Positions 37,957 through 51,540 of a DNA stretch of 64,000 bases are shown here, piece by piece. The DNA is from Myoxocephalus aenaeus (lineage: Eukaryota > Chordata > Actinopteri > Perciformes > Cottidae): positions 7,455,501 through 7,519,500 of the forward strand of contig JBAMJR010000051.1 of assembly GCA_038501785.1 (NCBI GenBank), read 5' to 3'. Position 1 is the stretch's first letter. Each line of letters opens with the position of its first letter. The translations under genes were made by a program, and so were the position numbers. The notes below the pieces were generated by a model. That model made no database searches and was not told the DNA's origin. It saw nothing but the letters and a program-made list of their open reading frames with translations.

Positions 37957-40228
37957 TTAGCTGCCGCTGCTGAGCATGCCCAGTAGCTTGCTGGGGTCCA
38001 TGCCCTGCTGCTGGGCCATCTTCTGCACATCAAAGCCCATGTGCTTGAGGAACTGAACGCCATCTATCTCTTGTCCGGTGAACTGGTTTCGGATGGCGGG
38101 GCAAGTGGGGTTGCAGTGTGGCCACGGGCAGCTGTCAATCAGATGAACGGGGCAGCCTTTGGGTGGAGCCTTGTTGTTCCTGTTGTCGTTGAGGCTGCGG
38201 TCCCAGCAGTACAGGGCTCGGGGCAAGGAGGTGCCTTTAACCTGGATGTCAATCCAGTAACTACAACACAACACAAGGGGGCGCTGTCAGCTCACAAGTA
38301 GAGAGTCTCGGGCACAAAGTTTAGTGTCCCCAGATAATGATACACTGAGAAGACGGAGGATTGAAAATGACATCATACTCACTTTCTGGTGATAACTTCA
38401 TGTGATAGACATGCTGGAGCAAACATAGCCCTGCAAATATAAAACAACAACGCATAAACCAATTGGAATCCATGCAATACTCCTACTTAAATTGTCCTCC
38501 TAAAAGAAACACGGCCTTACGGGACATCTTTGAGTGTGTTCCTCAGCTCAATCCCCAAGTTTTGGATGTAGCGCCACTGGCTTTCCTGCACAGGCTGGCC
38601 TGTCAGCTGGATGTTGTCCACTGTCAACTGGGCCTCATCAAACAGCCACTGGACAACAAACACAGGGCCTGCACAGGGGGAATGGACAAAGAGTAATGTA
38701 TTGTGGATATATACGTATAGTATAGTATATATCTACTCTGTGCCAAATAGCACTCAGGTATGTTGGGCTTGCATGTACAGGTGCATATTAAATGGAACAG
38801 AATGAGACTCCAAACTCACTTTTTATTGATGGGAAGACTCTATATCCAAAGAAACAGTTCCACTCCTCTCCTTCATGGGTTTGCCTGCACCTCTCTGGTA
38901 CCACTCCTCCCCAGTACCTGATGGGACGGGTGAAAAGATAAGATACACGGTGTCACGGTTAGCAAGCTGATGACCTCGTCACCGTAAAAAAAATGAGTCC
39001 ATCTCACAAATCTCTTTTTCATGGTAATATTCACTGGCTCCCATACTTGATGCCTCTCTTGATGGTCTCGGTGGGTGCACAGCTGACAGCGTCCAGGCAG
39101 TCCGTGCTGTGGTACTGCTTGTTGTCCAGGAACCAGCCAGAATCAGACAGGCCTCGCACTTGTATCCCAGTGTGTCCCAGTCCCTCCAGCAGCTCTGCCA
39201 CATGGTCCACGTTCAGAAGGACCCCAGTACCGCCCGCACTGCACGCATAAATATGACATATTCTTAACAAACACCTGTACAGGACATGAATGACAAGTCA
39301 CAAACAAAACGTTCACACATGAACATACCTGCTTCCTGCTAGGAGGAGAACTTTTGCGCTTTCCAGACCTTTGTTCAGCAGGTCCTTCACAACCTCCTGA
39401 ATGATCAGTGAGCCCATGAAGGCATATCCACCTACACACAACACAGACAGAGTAGAACTGTAGAATCATTTGTTTTTTTTTAAAGAGGGTTACACGTTGG
39501 GTTTGTTTTGATGATTCACTAATGTCTTACTCTGCTCTGTTTTGGCTGTAGCGCCGCTCCACACATCGCTGGAGCAGTACGGGATGAACCTGCACCATCA
39601 AAATGCAGTTAAAGTTCCCAGCTGTGATTAAAAAAGGAGCTTCAACAAACACACAAACATTAGTCAACTTACACCATGTTGGCATTCCACCAGTGAGGGT
39701 TTTCCTCAGGCAGCGGAGACAGGATCCCTGTGCCTGCAGAGACAGATCAACATGTATCATTAGCCATCCTGGCACTCCCAGACACATCCTCTTCCTCCTC
39801 ATCATCATTACCACGTGGATTACAGTTATTACACTGCAATGAGAGAGGGAAGCGTCTCAGTTCCTACAGCAGCGGGCGCCAGGTAGCCCTACACCGCAGC
39901 TACATTATGACGGGGTTTTTATTACTGAGACTTTAGGATTTAGCTACTTTTCACCATGTTTAGGGGTCAGGATTTGCTTCAGGTCACAGGTGGAGTAACA
40001 GTGGTGCTTATGAAGTACACAAAATAGCTGAAGCTGACCTGTTTTAGTTTGGGCCCACTTGGATGAGCTCATCAGTGTCCTCATCGTCTCATATCGGTTG
40101 TCACAGTTCTCCTTGTTGAAGCAGTACCAGCCGCCTGGACATAGATACACAAAAAAAAGAGTCACACACATTGTCAAGAATGATTCATCATTCTCAGTTT
40201 GAGCATGTGAAAGAGAAACATAATGACA

Positions 40229-40280
<52 letters not shown>

Positions 40281-41236
40281 CTGACCCTCTAAGAATATCA
40301 ACCAGCGCCTGCTGCCTCGAGATTCTTTCAGGTAGTACCTACAAGAGACCAAAGAACATCAAATCAACACATCATAGCAGACGTGTCGATAACGCTTGAA
40401 CATAATATAAGAATGTGATACTAAATACCCTGAAGGTTTATTTGACACTGAATAACAATATATCTAAACAACAGATAGATAAAACCACATTCCACAATTG
40501 TGATACGGTGCTCTTTCTTCAGAAACATGAGATAAACACTGAAAAATAATATGTACACTATTTCTACCATCAGTGACGGTATCCAAGTATGAAATGTAAA
40601 CACATAGGACACCATCACTTAAAGCCAAACAAAGATGTCTTGTAATGCTGGTGATTCCTGACAGCAATAAATTCAATGTTGCCAGTATAAATCAAAAAAG
40701 TACACAAGAGAGAACAATGAGGTTATGTTCATGGTTTGCACTTAGGAAACTGATATAGGGATCAAACAGGAGATACACTTTCCCCTATCCTGTTTGTAGT
40801 TTGCAGATGGTGTTACTCATGTTTTAATATAGCAATCCATCATAGACTCATCACTCTGATCATCATTCATCAACACACACGTCATGGATCGAATCAAGGC
40901 TCCAGCTCACAGTAATGCTAAAGAGATATGCTGAAATTAAATAACTCAATTGACGTGTGTACATGTCAACACACAGTCTGTCTTTTTCATTTAGGGTATA
41001 TGTCCAAGATAATGCCCATACTGCACCCTGTGTAAGATAAAGTGAATGTTTTTGTGCCAGGTTAAAATTTTAATAATAGGTTAATGCACGCTAGAATATA
41101 AGATGTGTGCTGTATGTTGTCAGTCCAGAAGAGGGCATGCACATTCTGCTGGACGTTCTCATGTCAGACGCTTCACCATCCTTTTTTTCAACGGGATTTT
41201 TAAATGTGTTACTGAGATGCTAAAACATTTTGTTTT

Positions 41237-41291
<55 letters not shown>

Positions 41292-43437
41292 CAAACAGTA
41301 TCCACCCGACTGTACCGATGACTAAACTCAAGGGATTGCCAAAAAAACTTCACAAACAGACTTGGCTGAAGCTCTGAGCTGTTTGCTCAGACTCTGAATC
41401 ACACTTTGGCTGCCGTGAATGTCTTATACTATTATTGCGAGGCGCAGTCAATGATGTAGGCTGAAGACAGTGCACTCTACTCACTGCTTCCAAACAACAA
41501 AGTGAAGGCGGGCTTGGCAAGCGGAACAAGCCAAGAGGGGAAAGGCGCTGCATCAACACACTCACTCTAACATGTGTTTCCAGAAGATGAATCACACACT
41601 TCCATCTTCCCCGTCCTGTGAATGATTTTACTTGTTGCATCCTTGTTCATCTGTTACTGTAACAATACCTCTGTGGAAAACACTGTTGGTAGCTGATGGA
41701 TTAGCATCTCAACGGACAACAGCCACGGTAGTGAATGAAACGGCCATCTGCCAGTAACTGTCCCTTGCATCTCTAAAGAGCTAAGAGCTTTACCGCCCCA
41801 GCAGACAGCTCTCTCTGCCAGGCACTTCGGGTTTTACAGGATTTAGACAGGATAGTAAATCCATAAAGAGATGTGTAATAAAAAAAAAAAAAAAGTAATT
41901 ACAGTCAAGTCTGCCCATCACTGAACTGGTCCCGGATAAGTTCTTATATGCACATACGTCATCAAAGCCTTTTGATATGAAACAGACAACGTTGACAGGA
42001 AAGCATTTACATAATACTCTCAAATAATAATGAATGCACACCATTATTGTGATTGTGCTTTTCAATAGTTTTGCTCCTAGTAAATCATTGGTGTACAATT
42101 TAAACACTGTTCTTTCATTGTGGTACAGCGTATGCGGAATGATATGAGACACAAGTGAAATCCCCTGTCTTTGGACCGTGCTATATCATGTAAATAATAA
42201 CACTTTTTAAAATTAACTTTTACTTCATTCATCCCCACCTGCCTTAATTATCAGTATTATTTGGACAGGAATCAGTGTAACTGACATTATTCAACTTGAC
42301 TCCCTGTATATGTAACTCAAAAGGTCCATATGACTGAGGATTGTTTGTGTATTATACAATATAAGATGCAGTGGATCTGTCTGACATTAATGTGCTTTTA
42401 GTGCCATGGCTTATCGCTTTAAATCATTCCGGCGTTTTTGCTACCAAATGGATTTCTGCTTTACAACATGTCAACTGATATCATGGCAAACAAATGGAGT
42501 GATCTGTTGTTTACCTCATGGACCATAGACTTTACTTCTTCTTCTTTTTTACCAGGAGCCATTAATAGCAAATTCACGTTTTACAGAAGCCAAGTAAGTA
42601 ATACTGTTAAACCATAAGCTGCAGCAATGTGCGTATGGGTACAATCACCAGAGAGACACAGGCACACAGAGAGAGCGATGTGGGCTGGGGTCCGAAAACG
42701 TAAATCTAAACTTTCTGCAGCGCAAATCCTGCATTCTAATTTGAAGCAAAGGAAATGAAGCCATAGGCCATGTGGCTATCTGCAAATTTCACGCATCGCT
42801 GACGCAAAACAGCTGTTTATCTCATCCCGTTATTCTGTCCTAGGGCATAGCTCTCCCCATTTATTTGGGTTATTTATCATTTATAGAGGAAAACAATTGT
42901 TCAACCAGCCCACGACCACTGTCCTCAGCCTAGATACACGCGCGTTACTTTGGGTAGCTTGATGACCCGCAGAACCGGCTGCGCCCTGCTGAAGCAACAT
43001 AACACTTGCTCCTCTATATCTCCGGGTTGCATTGCTGCACAGCTGACCCTTACAATCAAATCATATGATAGATCACGCTGTATACGTGTGTTCTAAGTCG
43101 GTACATACCCCGCAGGACTTCCATCGTTGCAGGTGACCGACGTGTTCTCCAAAAGGTTAAGCTTCATGTCGTGGTCGAGCTTCTGCGCAGAGCACGGGTA
43201 GAGGGACTGCGCAAGGTTCTTCACTTGTGTCATGAAGTTATCCATGTTCTCCTCCACGGCGGTGAAATCCAGAGGGAAGCTCTCCGTGGTGTCACCCCGA
43301 TCCGCCCGGTATGTGGGAGGAGGTGGTGAGCGTCGTGGTTGTGGGTTGCGGCCACCCCGAAACCTCCGTGCGCAAAGAGCTTCGGACTGCATCAGCACCA
43401 GCACCAGCACTGATGAAAGCATTCTGATCGATGTCAT
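37957..43437 (-). CDS. notum: Notum palmitoleoyl-protein carboxylesterase, 11 exons
   Basis: Notum is a secreted lipase that removes the palmitoleate of Wnt proteins and so shuts off Wnt signalling; it is itself a Wnt target. Exons, 5' to 3': 43437-43109, 40338-40286, 40134-40039, 39733-39673, 39589-39531, 39431-39329, 39238-39047, 38917-38820, 38668-38521, 38430-38383 and 38260-37957. They sum to 1491 nt, giving 496 residues, equal to human NOTUM. A signal peptide covers about 1-22. The nucleophile motif GSSAG is at 232-236, with Ser234 (its codon split by intron 6); Asp341 (WLFDEAQ) and His390 (CLSHEV) complete the triad. Conserved cysteine-rich blocks SVTCNDGSPAG, GGWYCFNKENC and CPWPHCNPTCP are present. 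I start at MTSIRM because the upstream in-frame ATG would bury the signal peptide. Zebrafish has notum1a and 1b; which one this is cannot be told here. Confidence 0.96.
40229..40276. repeat. (AT)n microsatellite in notum intron 2
   Basis: About 24 AT units, seen directly. The array ends only about 10 nt from the exon 2 splice donor of notum (GT at 40285-40284, minus strand). Confidence 0.95.
40339..43108 (-). other. notum intron 1 (2.8 kb)
   Basis: Between the signal-peptide exon and exon 2 of notum. AT-rich, with no recognised exon. It contains the (TA)n array at 41239-41287 and an A run near 41880. Confidence 0.75.
41239..41287. repeat. (TA)n microsatellite in notum intron 1
   Basis: About 24 TA units, seen directly. 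Confidence 0.95.
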
Positions 43438-43836
43438 TTTCTCCCGGTGGAAGATGGTCTTTCTTTCAATAAAGAGTCTCGTCAGGGAAACACAAACTTT
43501 TACTGATGTAGCTGAGAAAGAAACGACAATTACGCGCTGTTTAAAAGACGCCAAATGAATTAGATGTCATGTAAACTATATTAAAAGTCCTTTCAAATGA
43601 ATCACAGTCATCCGCTGAGTTCTCTGGTTATATTATAATCTTTCAAAGAGTACGAGTACTAAGCCCAACTCAAGCCCTTCTGGACCAAGCGCACAAGCTT
43701 GAACGACAACACTGGTGCCATGCTCTTGTATTTTATTCAAACTTTCCCCCCATGAGTGTCCGTCCAGCCAATCGCAGGAGCGGGGCAGGACTCGGGGCAT
43801 AATCAAGCGTGGAAGACTACCCCCCTTTTTTACATT

Positions 43837-43843
43837 TATATAG
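43837..43843 (-). promoter_or_regulatory. Candidate TATA box of notum
   Basis: The minus strand reads CCCTATATAAATG about 400 bp upstream of the notum ATG. The expected transcription start is near 43810. A GC-rich segment just downstream (43760-43800) fits a core promoter. No splice acceptor is needed between this site and the ATG. Confidence 0.4.
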
Positions 43844-44103
43844 GGAAAAAATGTCCATGCGTTGGTTCTTTTGATCCGCGATGTTTTATTTGATGTGGTG
43901 GCTTTTATTGGCCTTGAAATGCCCATTTCCCATCCCACCACACATTTATGAAGTGAGAATACGCATCTTGTTACACACTTGCTTGAAAATCAAGTGCGGG
44001 GGAAAAAACACAACACGATCAAAAAACTCGGGCAGAGTTCCAACAATATTTGGTGAGGAAAATACAGTTTGATGTCAGACTTTACCTTGTTAAATAAGCG
44101 AAA

Positions 44104-44104
<1 letters not shown>

Positions 44105-44142
<38 letters not shown>
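44105..44142. repeat. (TTG)n microsatellite
   Basis: About 12 TTG units, seen directly, in the 5' flank of notum. Confidence 0.93.
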
Positions 44143-44365
44143 ATTAGTTCACTTATTTTAAAGGCTTTACTTGTATAAGGCAAATAAAAACATACCAATG
44201 TTTAGAGAGTATCATCCTCCAGCCCACAAAAAAAAAAAAAAAAACTCCACACATATCTCTTTTTAGGAATCACTTCCAGGTCTGACTAGTTGAGCTGCTC
44301 ATGTTTTCTTGAGGTTTAGAAAAAGACTTGGACACTTGTTTTTTTTATCCAGACGAGGCCTCCAA

Positions 44366-44374
44366 AGATCAAAG
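44366..44374. promoter_or_regulatory. Candidate TCF/LEF site upstream of notum
   Basis: AGATCAAAG matches the high-affinity TCF/LEF consensus. It lies about 0.5 kb upstream of the candidate notum TATA box. NOTUM is a known Wnt/beta-catenin target, so the site is plausible, but such short motifs occur often by chance. Confidence 0.25.
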
Positions 44375-45712
44375 CACCCATCACTCTTTCTCCCCCCTCG
44401 CCTCGCCTCCTCACTCCCTCTTCAGTCTCTTCCAAACTTTCCTGGTCTACTGTATATTTTAAGTCGAGCAGAGCATGCTGATGGGAAGCCAGCGTTTTAA
44501 CACAGGAATGCCTCGTTACGGTTGATAGGCTTCCCTCAAACAATCTCTCATTTTGAGGACACATTTAAATTAAAGTGTAGCCCGCAGTGATTACACAAGA
44601 ATAACAGTGATTATTCATCGAGGTGACACTTCATGGCGACTTTTGTCTTTGATTGAGCTCATTATTCATGTGAAGCATATGACATTGTAATTCAGTTTGG
44701 TTTTAAGGGACTGGGCATTGATTGTCTACCTGTCCACAGGTAGTTTATTGATACTTTCCTGTTTGATGCAGTATCATCTTCGGCTGTGAGATTAGAGGTA
44801 ACTCAATGGGCCTCATATTGGGGCAGCGAGAGCTGAGTTTCAGATGTTGTTTTTGTGAGAACCAATGAATGACACCTTCATAGTAATATAAATTATAATT
44901 CTGAGCTCAGCTTGATGACTTACTCTTCAGGGACTGTGACATTTACAGGTTTTTAAAGGTCTGAAAAAGCATAGAAATTAAGTCAGAAAGAACACATTTA
45001 GGCATGTTAGAAAATGCTTACATGCGTCATGAGCACACCGTTTTAAAACTGCTTTACATCCTCAAGCCCTGTGGTTAATCAGTGTGCCTAAAGGGTGTCG
45101 AGGTCTTCTGAGCCAGGTAAGATGGATATGAAGTCACCAGCCGGACTGATGGTATTCATTGGGAACTTCAAACAGATGCTTGTATAGATTAAAACATGTG
45201 GTAGGGTCCAGGAGGAGAGGCTCTATCACAGATTGAGTCTAGTCACTTTGACCCATACCTCCCTGTTTTATCACACGTCATCGCAAAAAATGTAACCCTT
45301 AAATCACTCTCAGATGGACGCTGGCCTCTGACACACACGCTACCATGAAGAGATGCCCCGGCGGTGTGTCGAAACGTCCTCTGACCCAAGCGTGAGCTGC
45401 AGATACGCGCGCTTTGAGGGATTTCAATATGTAGATTCTGTTAAATTGACCTAACAGTGTAAGTCTGGAGACAGACACCCTGGTTGGCTCTGCTACTGTT
45501 GGTGCACAGTGGTTCTCTGCCCTGCACCTTGTTTGAACTCCAAGTGCTAAGCCTTTCTGGCTTTTACTGGTAATTCTTTCTCTCCCCTTTTCTTTGCCTC
45601 CCATCGTCTGCGTGTGGCTTAGACACAAATTTAACCATGCAAGTCCGAATGGATTAATCCTAGAATTAGGTCATTTGAAAATGACCCAGCTGTTCTGATG
45701 GCAGTCCCTCAG

Positions 45713-46290
45713 AAGTCAAAGTCAAAGTCAGTTTTATTTGTCACTTCTTCCATATTGTGCAAACATACAGAGGACCTGAAATTATGTTTCTCTACTGTCT
45801 GAAAAAAAAGTGAATAGTGCAACGTTTAAAAAAGTAAAAAATAGACAACATATAACATATAAACATAGTGCAAAGACATATAAACATAGTGCAAAAACAT
45901 ATACCATATAGTGCAAAAACATATAACATATAGTGCAAAAACAGATTAGGAAACTATTTAAGTGTGCGTTAATAGCAGCGGTCAGACAGTTTAGCAGCAG
46001 AGTCTAGATGTGGGAGTGGTGAGGTAGAGAGTTCAGCTTCCTGACAGCTTGGTGGATGAAGCTGGTTGACAACCTAGTGGTGCGAGCCCGGAGGCTCCGG
46101 TATCTCCTCCCAGAGGGCAGGAGGCTGAAGAGACCGTGTGAGGGGTGGCAGGAGTCGCTCACAATCGTGGTCGCTTTGCGGGTGAGGCGGGTGTTGTATA
46201 TGTCCTGCAGGGAGGGGAGGGGGGGGAGTGAGGCACCAATGATTCTTCCAGCTGGGCCCCCGTAGCCCCCTCCCCGACTCTAGGCCTCCT
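45713..46290 (-). mobile_element. 5'-truncated LINE, 3' end with intact reverse-transcriptase tail
   Basis: On the minus strand an uninterrupted frame from about 46253 to a TAG at 46006-46004 reads RIIGASLPPL, then LQDIYNTRLTRKA, then LLPSGRRYRSLRARTTRLS and FIHQAVRKLN. These are the usual last residues of the ORF2 of fish L2/CR1/Rex-like non-LTR elements. After the stop come a 3' UTR with several degenerate copies of an 'aacatatagtgcaaa' unit, an AATAAA and a TTTGAC tandem tail (plus-strand gtcaaagtcaaagtc near 45720). The 5' part of the element is missing. The clade is a guess from the tail. Confidence 0.75.
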
Positions 46291-49200
46291 GTGAAAGTCA
46301 AAGCCTGTCTTTCATCTCCGATCAGTTGCATGTGCCCTCACAGATCCACAGGTTTTACTGCTTAAGTCTGGGCTGGCAGCATTGATCATGTGACTGTTGC
46401 CTGCCTGGCGTTTGAACACATCATAGCTCCGTGAGCGCTCTCTCCGTCTGCGCAGCCTGCCAGTTCTGCTCACACATCCCAACCGTCCGTCTCCTCATGC
46501 CTGTTAGTTTTGATTTGCACATGCTGTTGTCGAGGGTCCATCCGAGATCATCAAATAGTTGGAACTGTTAGGTCAGGTTACATCAAAGAGATCAGGAGGG
46601 ATCAGTCTCTTGAAAGGGACAGACTCTGGCTCACATCATCAGAAACAGGTGGAGGTCCTCATTGGAAGAACAAAGGAGAGATCACCATCTATAAAACTTT
46701 TAGAATTCATAGAGGAGTTTCGTCCTTAACATTGCCACCCTCTCTTATACGGAGTGCTATCACTCGTCAGCACCAGCATAACATATAGATATCAGGTTGG
46801 GGATTGTGCGACTCGACCGCAGCGCCAAATCCCATGAAGGTCACAACAGCAAAGCCTGAGACTTAGTGGTATTATGCCACAAAGTGTTTAAGTGTGGAAA
46901 TCTGCTGAAAGCCGAGACAATAATGGACCTGGAAATGTATGGAATACTACTCAGGTGTTAGAAATTTGTTCTTTGCTGTTTTTTTAAAGACTTTGACATT
47001 GTGTGTGTTGCTTATCATAGCCGAAGAGAATAGAGTAACTACTTCACTTAGAAACAACAAAAACATGTATATATTATTCATGCTTTATTTTAATGATTGC
47101 TTCATGAAGAAGTTGATGTGACTGTAATGTTGGAGAGCTTTGACGTTTTAGGCTATCTTCCCCTCTGAAAACACTTCAGCTTCTGTGCTGTCACCTTGAG
47201 GCAAACCTCCGTAAGCAGGTACCCTAAATATCATGTTGCAACTATTGTTTAAAAACCCACGCAAACACGGACAGAGGTTTTGGGTGTTAACACACTGTAT
47301 AGTTCCTTTCATGTGCCCCCCCGCCACATGTTTCTGATATTATCCAGAGAATCGGTAAACAACCTTGATCCTGACTTAAGTCAAGAGGTGCCATCTAAGA
47401 TGTGGATGTAAATGGGGAGCAAGGCAAAGTAAGAGAGGCAGGAGACATCTGTCGAGCAGGCTCTCATTTTGTAAGAGGAGGCCGTCTATTGGTTACAGAT
47501 GATGCCCTGTTTGATAAAAAATGAAGTCTTTCAAGATAGGACAGCTTGCATTAAGGCGCTCTCCGGCACCAAGGGGTAATCAAACAGTTCAGGTCAGCTG
47601 TTTGTTGTTGATCTTTCATCGGAATGATGGTTACTAAATCGCTGCTGTTGCCTGTAAACAGTCCTGTCACGTTATTCATGCTCAACAAGACGGATGTTTT
47701 CGTGTGTTAGCGTGGACGTACATGCACGTTTGTAGGAATGTGTTGTCGAACAGGAAAATGAGTGAAGTGGTGGACGTTTGGATGTACCGGTGCGTGAGCA
47801 TGCGGCCTTCCTTCCAGAGGAGTTTTCCATTCATGCCTCGAGCCTGAATCACCCTTTGCAATGCCCTCTGCCAGGTAGCGACAGAGGAGGGAGCAGGGAC
47901 CACTTAGCATTCGAAACCTGCTATTATTATCATCAGAGAGGCGGCAGCCCTCCTTCCCCTGCGCTTATTCTCATCTCCACCGAGACACAAGGAGAATCGG
48001 GCCCTTTTGTCCCGGAAATGTTTATTTATGCCAGAGATTTGCCAAAGGACATGGAAAAGACCTTATTACAGGTCATGACAGTAGAGCCACAAACACATGA
48101 TTCATTTCTGTCCTTTAACCTGGTAGTCTCTACGAGGAAATTCTTTTGAAGTCCACACCCTGCTGTAAAACATGGTCATTATTCAATTATGTGTGAGCTG
48201 TATTTGAAACTGTTTTGAGACTGTAGACCTTAGAGAATTGCTGTCGAGAGGAGATGAGGGTTAGTATACATTTTCTTTGAAATATTTTTATTTGATTAAG
48301 AATACATATATTCATAATTATACATAATACAAGTACATCTGACATTTCTCTGAAAAACTGGCACCAAGAGTTATACCCAGAGATTAGGACCTATAGTCCG
48401 AGCCTAAAGGCCAACATTCACTGGAAATATCCACTAAAAAGCACGTTGTCTTGGACTAGACCGAATCCCTGCCCGGGAACTCTGCCCATAATGTTGTATG
48501 TACACATTATGCGCTTCCATCCACCGAGCCACTGGGACACTATTAGCGCATGGTATGTGCCTCATTATTTTTGACACTCTCTTAACACCAAGCAGCCGTT
48601 TTCTTTTATCCTCTCAGCAAGAAGATGAGGCTACTGTAATCAAAGAAGACAATGATCAGTGCCAGCCTCTTGGCCTGGCCTGGTACATGCTTTGATGTCA
48701 TATTTTGGTGTATAGCGGGCTGTGGCCCATGCCAAAGAGCACCCATAGTCGCCAACTGTCTGACATGCTGCCTTTCATCAGAATGACATCACTCTGCTAC
48801 TTGATTAATTTCCACAGGCTCTTCCAGGCCTGGGAATTTTCTCCCAGGAATCTGAATCATCGTCCCACGCCTTTACACCCTTCGTCTCAAAATAAAAGAA
48901 ACACACATCTGAGGCGCACATAAGTTTGTGTGGCGTACACACAGTATTTAAATTAAAAACTAACAGGACTCTAACTGTAGGCGCTGTGAGGTATACTGTA
49001 TATTTGCCTTAAGATTTAGTTCGGCCTTGTTTTTTGGCCTGGACTCACAGCGATGCTAGTGAATCCAGATGGAGCTCAACACATATTTAAGAAGAGACCA
49101 AATTAAATATGGAAAATAAAAACTGTCCACACTGCAATCTTTCAACTCAACATTTCCCTTCTCTTGATTTTTCTCTCCATAGGGGAGGGAGAAGTGATAA

Positions 49201-51274
49201 ATTACAAGGTAGAATCTGAAGTTTGTTTTTGGAGGAAACTGCCACGCGAGGTGGATATTTATATCCAATTTCTCTGGCTGGCGGCGTTGCCTCTCGGTCA
49301 CAGCACCGCTTTCTGTCTTCACCTGCAGGTCAAGAGCAGACGAGCGCTCCTCCCCACATCATACAGACTCTCCTGTCGATGCCCCCGAGGATCAAGAGGT
49401 GTCTGCGGGGCCCCTGACCGTCCGCTGACTGGAAACTAGAGTTGAGGGTTTTCAAAAGGAAAAAAAAGAAAAGTGTTTCAAAGGATTAGAGAATGTGTTT
49501 GTTTATTCTCAGCAGAAAGGATGTAGAGAATGGCGGTACATAACTCATGCGGCTGCGCTGCTCTTTGATGTATTCTGATGCATACAGCACATATCCTCTT
49601 ACAAACACCATTAGGTATAATTGCATTGTGTGTATATCTAATTAGAAACACTGACGGAGACACATGGAAGCCAATTCAACAGAGGTAGGATACTACTTAA
49701 GTACCACTTCAGCCTCTGAAATCGGGGTTTCGTCCCATCTCATCTTTGCTCATGAGGTCACCCGTGGTTGGCCAGTGGAAACGTTTATTCAAAACACGGT
49801 AACGAATCTGTTTGGGAGTATTCAGCACCCATTTCCCTTTCTCCTGCGGCAGGAAGAAGGTGGTCATTTGTGGGAAGAAGAAAGTGTTGCTCAGGCTTTA
49901 CTCACAAAGGGTACAAGACGAGCCGTCACCAGGACACCTCATCTTGTTTTTGTGATGACTAATGAGCAGATTGCTACCAGCACCTTTCGCTATGTCTATC
50001 TGGTTTTGATTTGTTTATAATTCACATCACTGGAATCTCAAGAATTAGGGCTCCTTTTGGACACCCCGCTGAAAAAAAGAGCGGGGAAGGCAATAAATGT
50101 GAACTATAGTTTATGAGTCAATCTATGAGTAATTCCACATATTTCTCTTCACTGTAGGTCTGGAAACGGAGAAAAAGATGGATGTAAATTAAGAAAAGGT
50201 AGAACTAAGTACTCGGTGCTACTACCATCGAGTAATATTCCGCGAGGTCTACAAAAACAATTAAGCCGAGAGAATAAAATGAAATTCCATTAAAGTGAAT
50301 GCCCTCACATCTGGAGGACAGGTGTAGGCCTAATCCACATGTGTCAGAACTTTCTCCTTAATTTACTTATTTAAGAGTCCACAAAAGCAAGAGTGAAGCG
50401 GTTTGTGTGCCTCTGGTTTTGATACGGGACAAACGTTCAAACCAAAAGGCCATCCCTCTAAAATGAAAGCACGGTGGGCAGGTAGAGGAGAGGACAACTG
50501 TAACGTGTCTGAAGCGTAACCTGTTCTCCGGCCCTCGCTTTGAAACCAGATGAACATCGGCCGCGGCCCTGAAGTCATTACACCTTCAAAGGTAATTAAC
50601 ACATGGCTTTTGTTTGGGCCCCGATGAGCCCTAGATTATGTAGGTACAGATGGTCAGGGGGGGCGGACGACAGATACCAAGAGCAAGGTGTGCTTGGATG
50701 TGCTTTCATGTCAGCAGGAAGTGCTTGACCCCTGGCCCCCTCCTGACCTCAAATCTAGGCTGTCAACGCCACTTCCTTGAGTGCCCTGTAAAGATTAACA
50801 TGTGGACAGAGACAGGGGGCCTTCGGACCCCTGCGCGACGAGCAAGAGGACCCAGCTGGCATCGCTGCCCTGCAACACCTTCTGCCAGTTATGCTAATAT
50901 AAGGTTATATAAGATCAAAGGCTTGTATTTGAATCTATTTTTGCTGTGAGGGAAACGGCAACATTCGTGGGAGCTGGAGATCAGAAAGGCGTATCTTTGT
51001 CACCATCAGCAGGTTTGTTTCTGCTCTGCTTTAATGTTTAGAGCCTCTGCTACACTTTGCGCTAAAAACTGCCACCTGGTGTATTTCTTGAGGTGGTAAA
51101 TAGCAGCACTTCCTCCTTTTGCCATCTTGCCTTGACCTTGGAGCCACTTTAGCACTCTGATCTCTCTTCCAGTGGGCTTACAGGGAAGTAGCATCAAGGA
51201 TTTTGAGTTATCAATCTGATACCACCATAGTTTCTATCTGTGATCAATTCTGTTTATTAGCTCAACTTTAAAGG
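46291..51274. other. Intergenic stretch, no recognised content
   Basis: I found no exon with both a recognisable protein and good splice sites. Short exon-like pieces were considered and rejected. GC content is mixed and a few blocks could be conserved noncoding elements of notum, but that cannot be judged from one sequence. Confidence 0.4.
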
Positions 51275-51540
51275 ATGTGTTTGATTTTTGATGCCACCAG
51301 CACCCCTAAAGCTCATTAATTGAAAGGTTATGTGTTGTTTGCCGAATATTTTAGTCAAGCAACTGGCTCTGGCCAATATATAGTTGGCCCCCATACAACT
51401 ATGAATTCTCATTTTTACACAGTTTAATGGGTTAATTGAATTAAACAATTAATTGATTGTACAGATTAAATAAACATGACACAGTATTAGTTAGTTAGTT
51501 AGTGAGCTTTAGAGGTTAGAGACAGGCTAGTTACTGTATT
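51275..51540. repeat. Foldback repeat family, locus 1
   Basis: The left arm carries accagcacccctaaagctca (about 51297-51316) and the right arm gtgagctttagaggttagag (about 51502-51521), which are inverted relatives of each other. The right arm continues with gacaggctag, and the middle has tgtacagattaaataaacat. These are blocks of a common teleost repeat that also occurs at 55.0-55.5 and 58.2-58.4 kb in this window. Confidence 0.55.

Noticed and set aside
43437..43554. In-frame upstream ATG of notum giving 39 extra residues
   Set aside because: It would place the signal peptide internally; the downstream ATG gives 496 residues, the family length.
49329..49398. Plus-strand 70 nt piece with a good CAG acceptor and a GAG|GTGTCT donor, open in two frames
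   Set aside because: No family match and no flanking exons with compatible phase.
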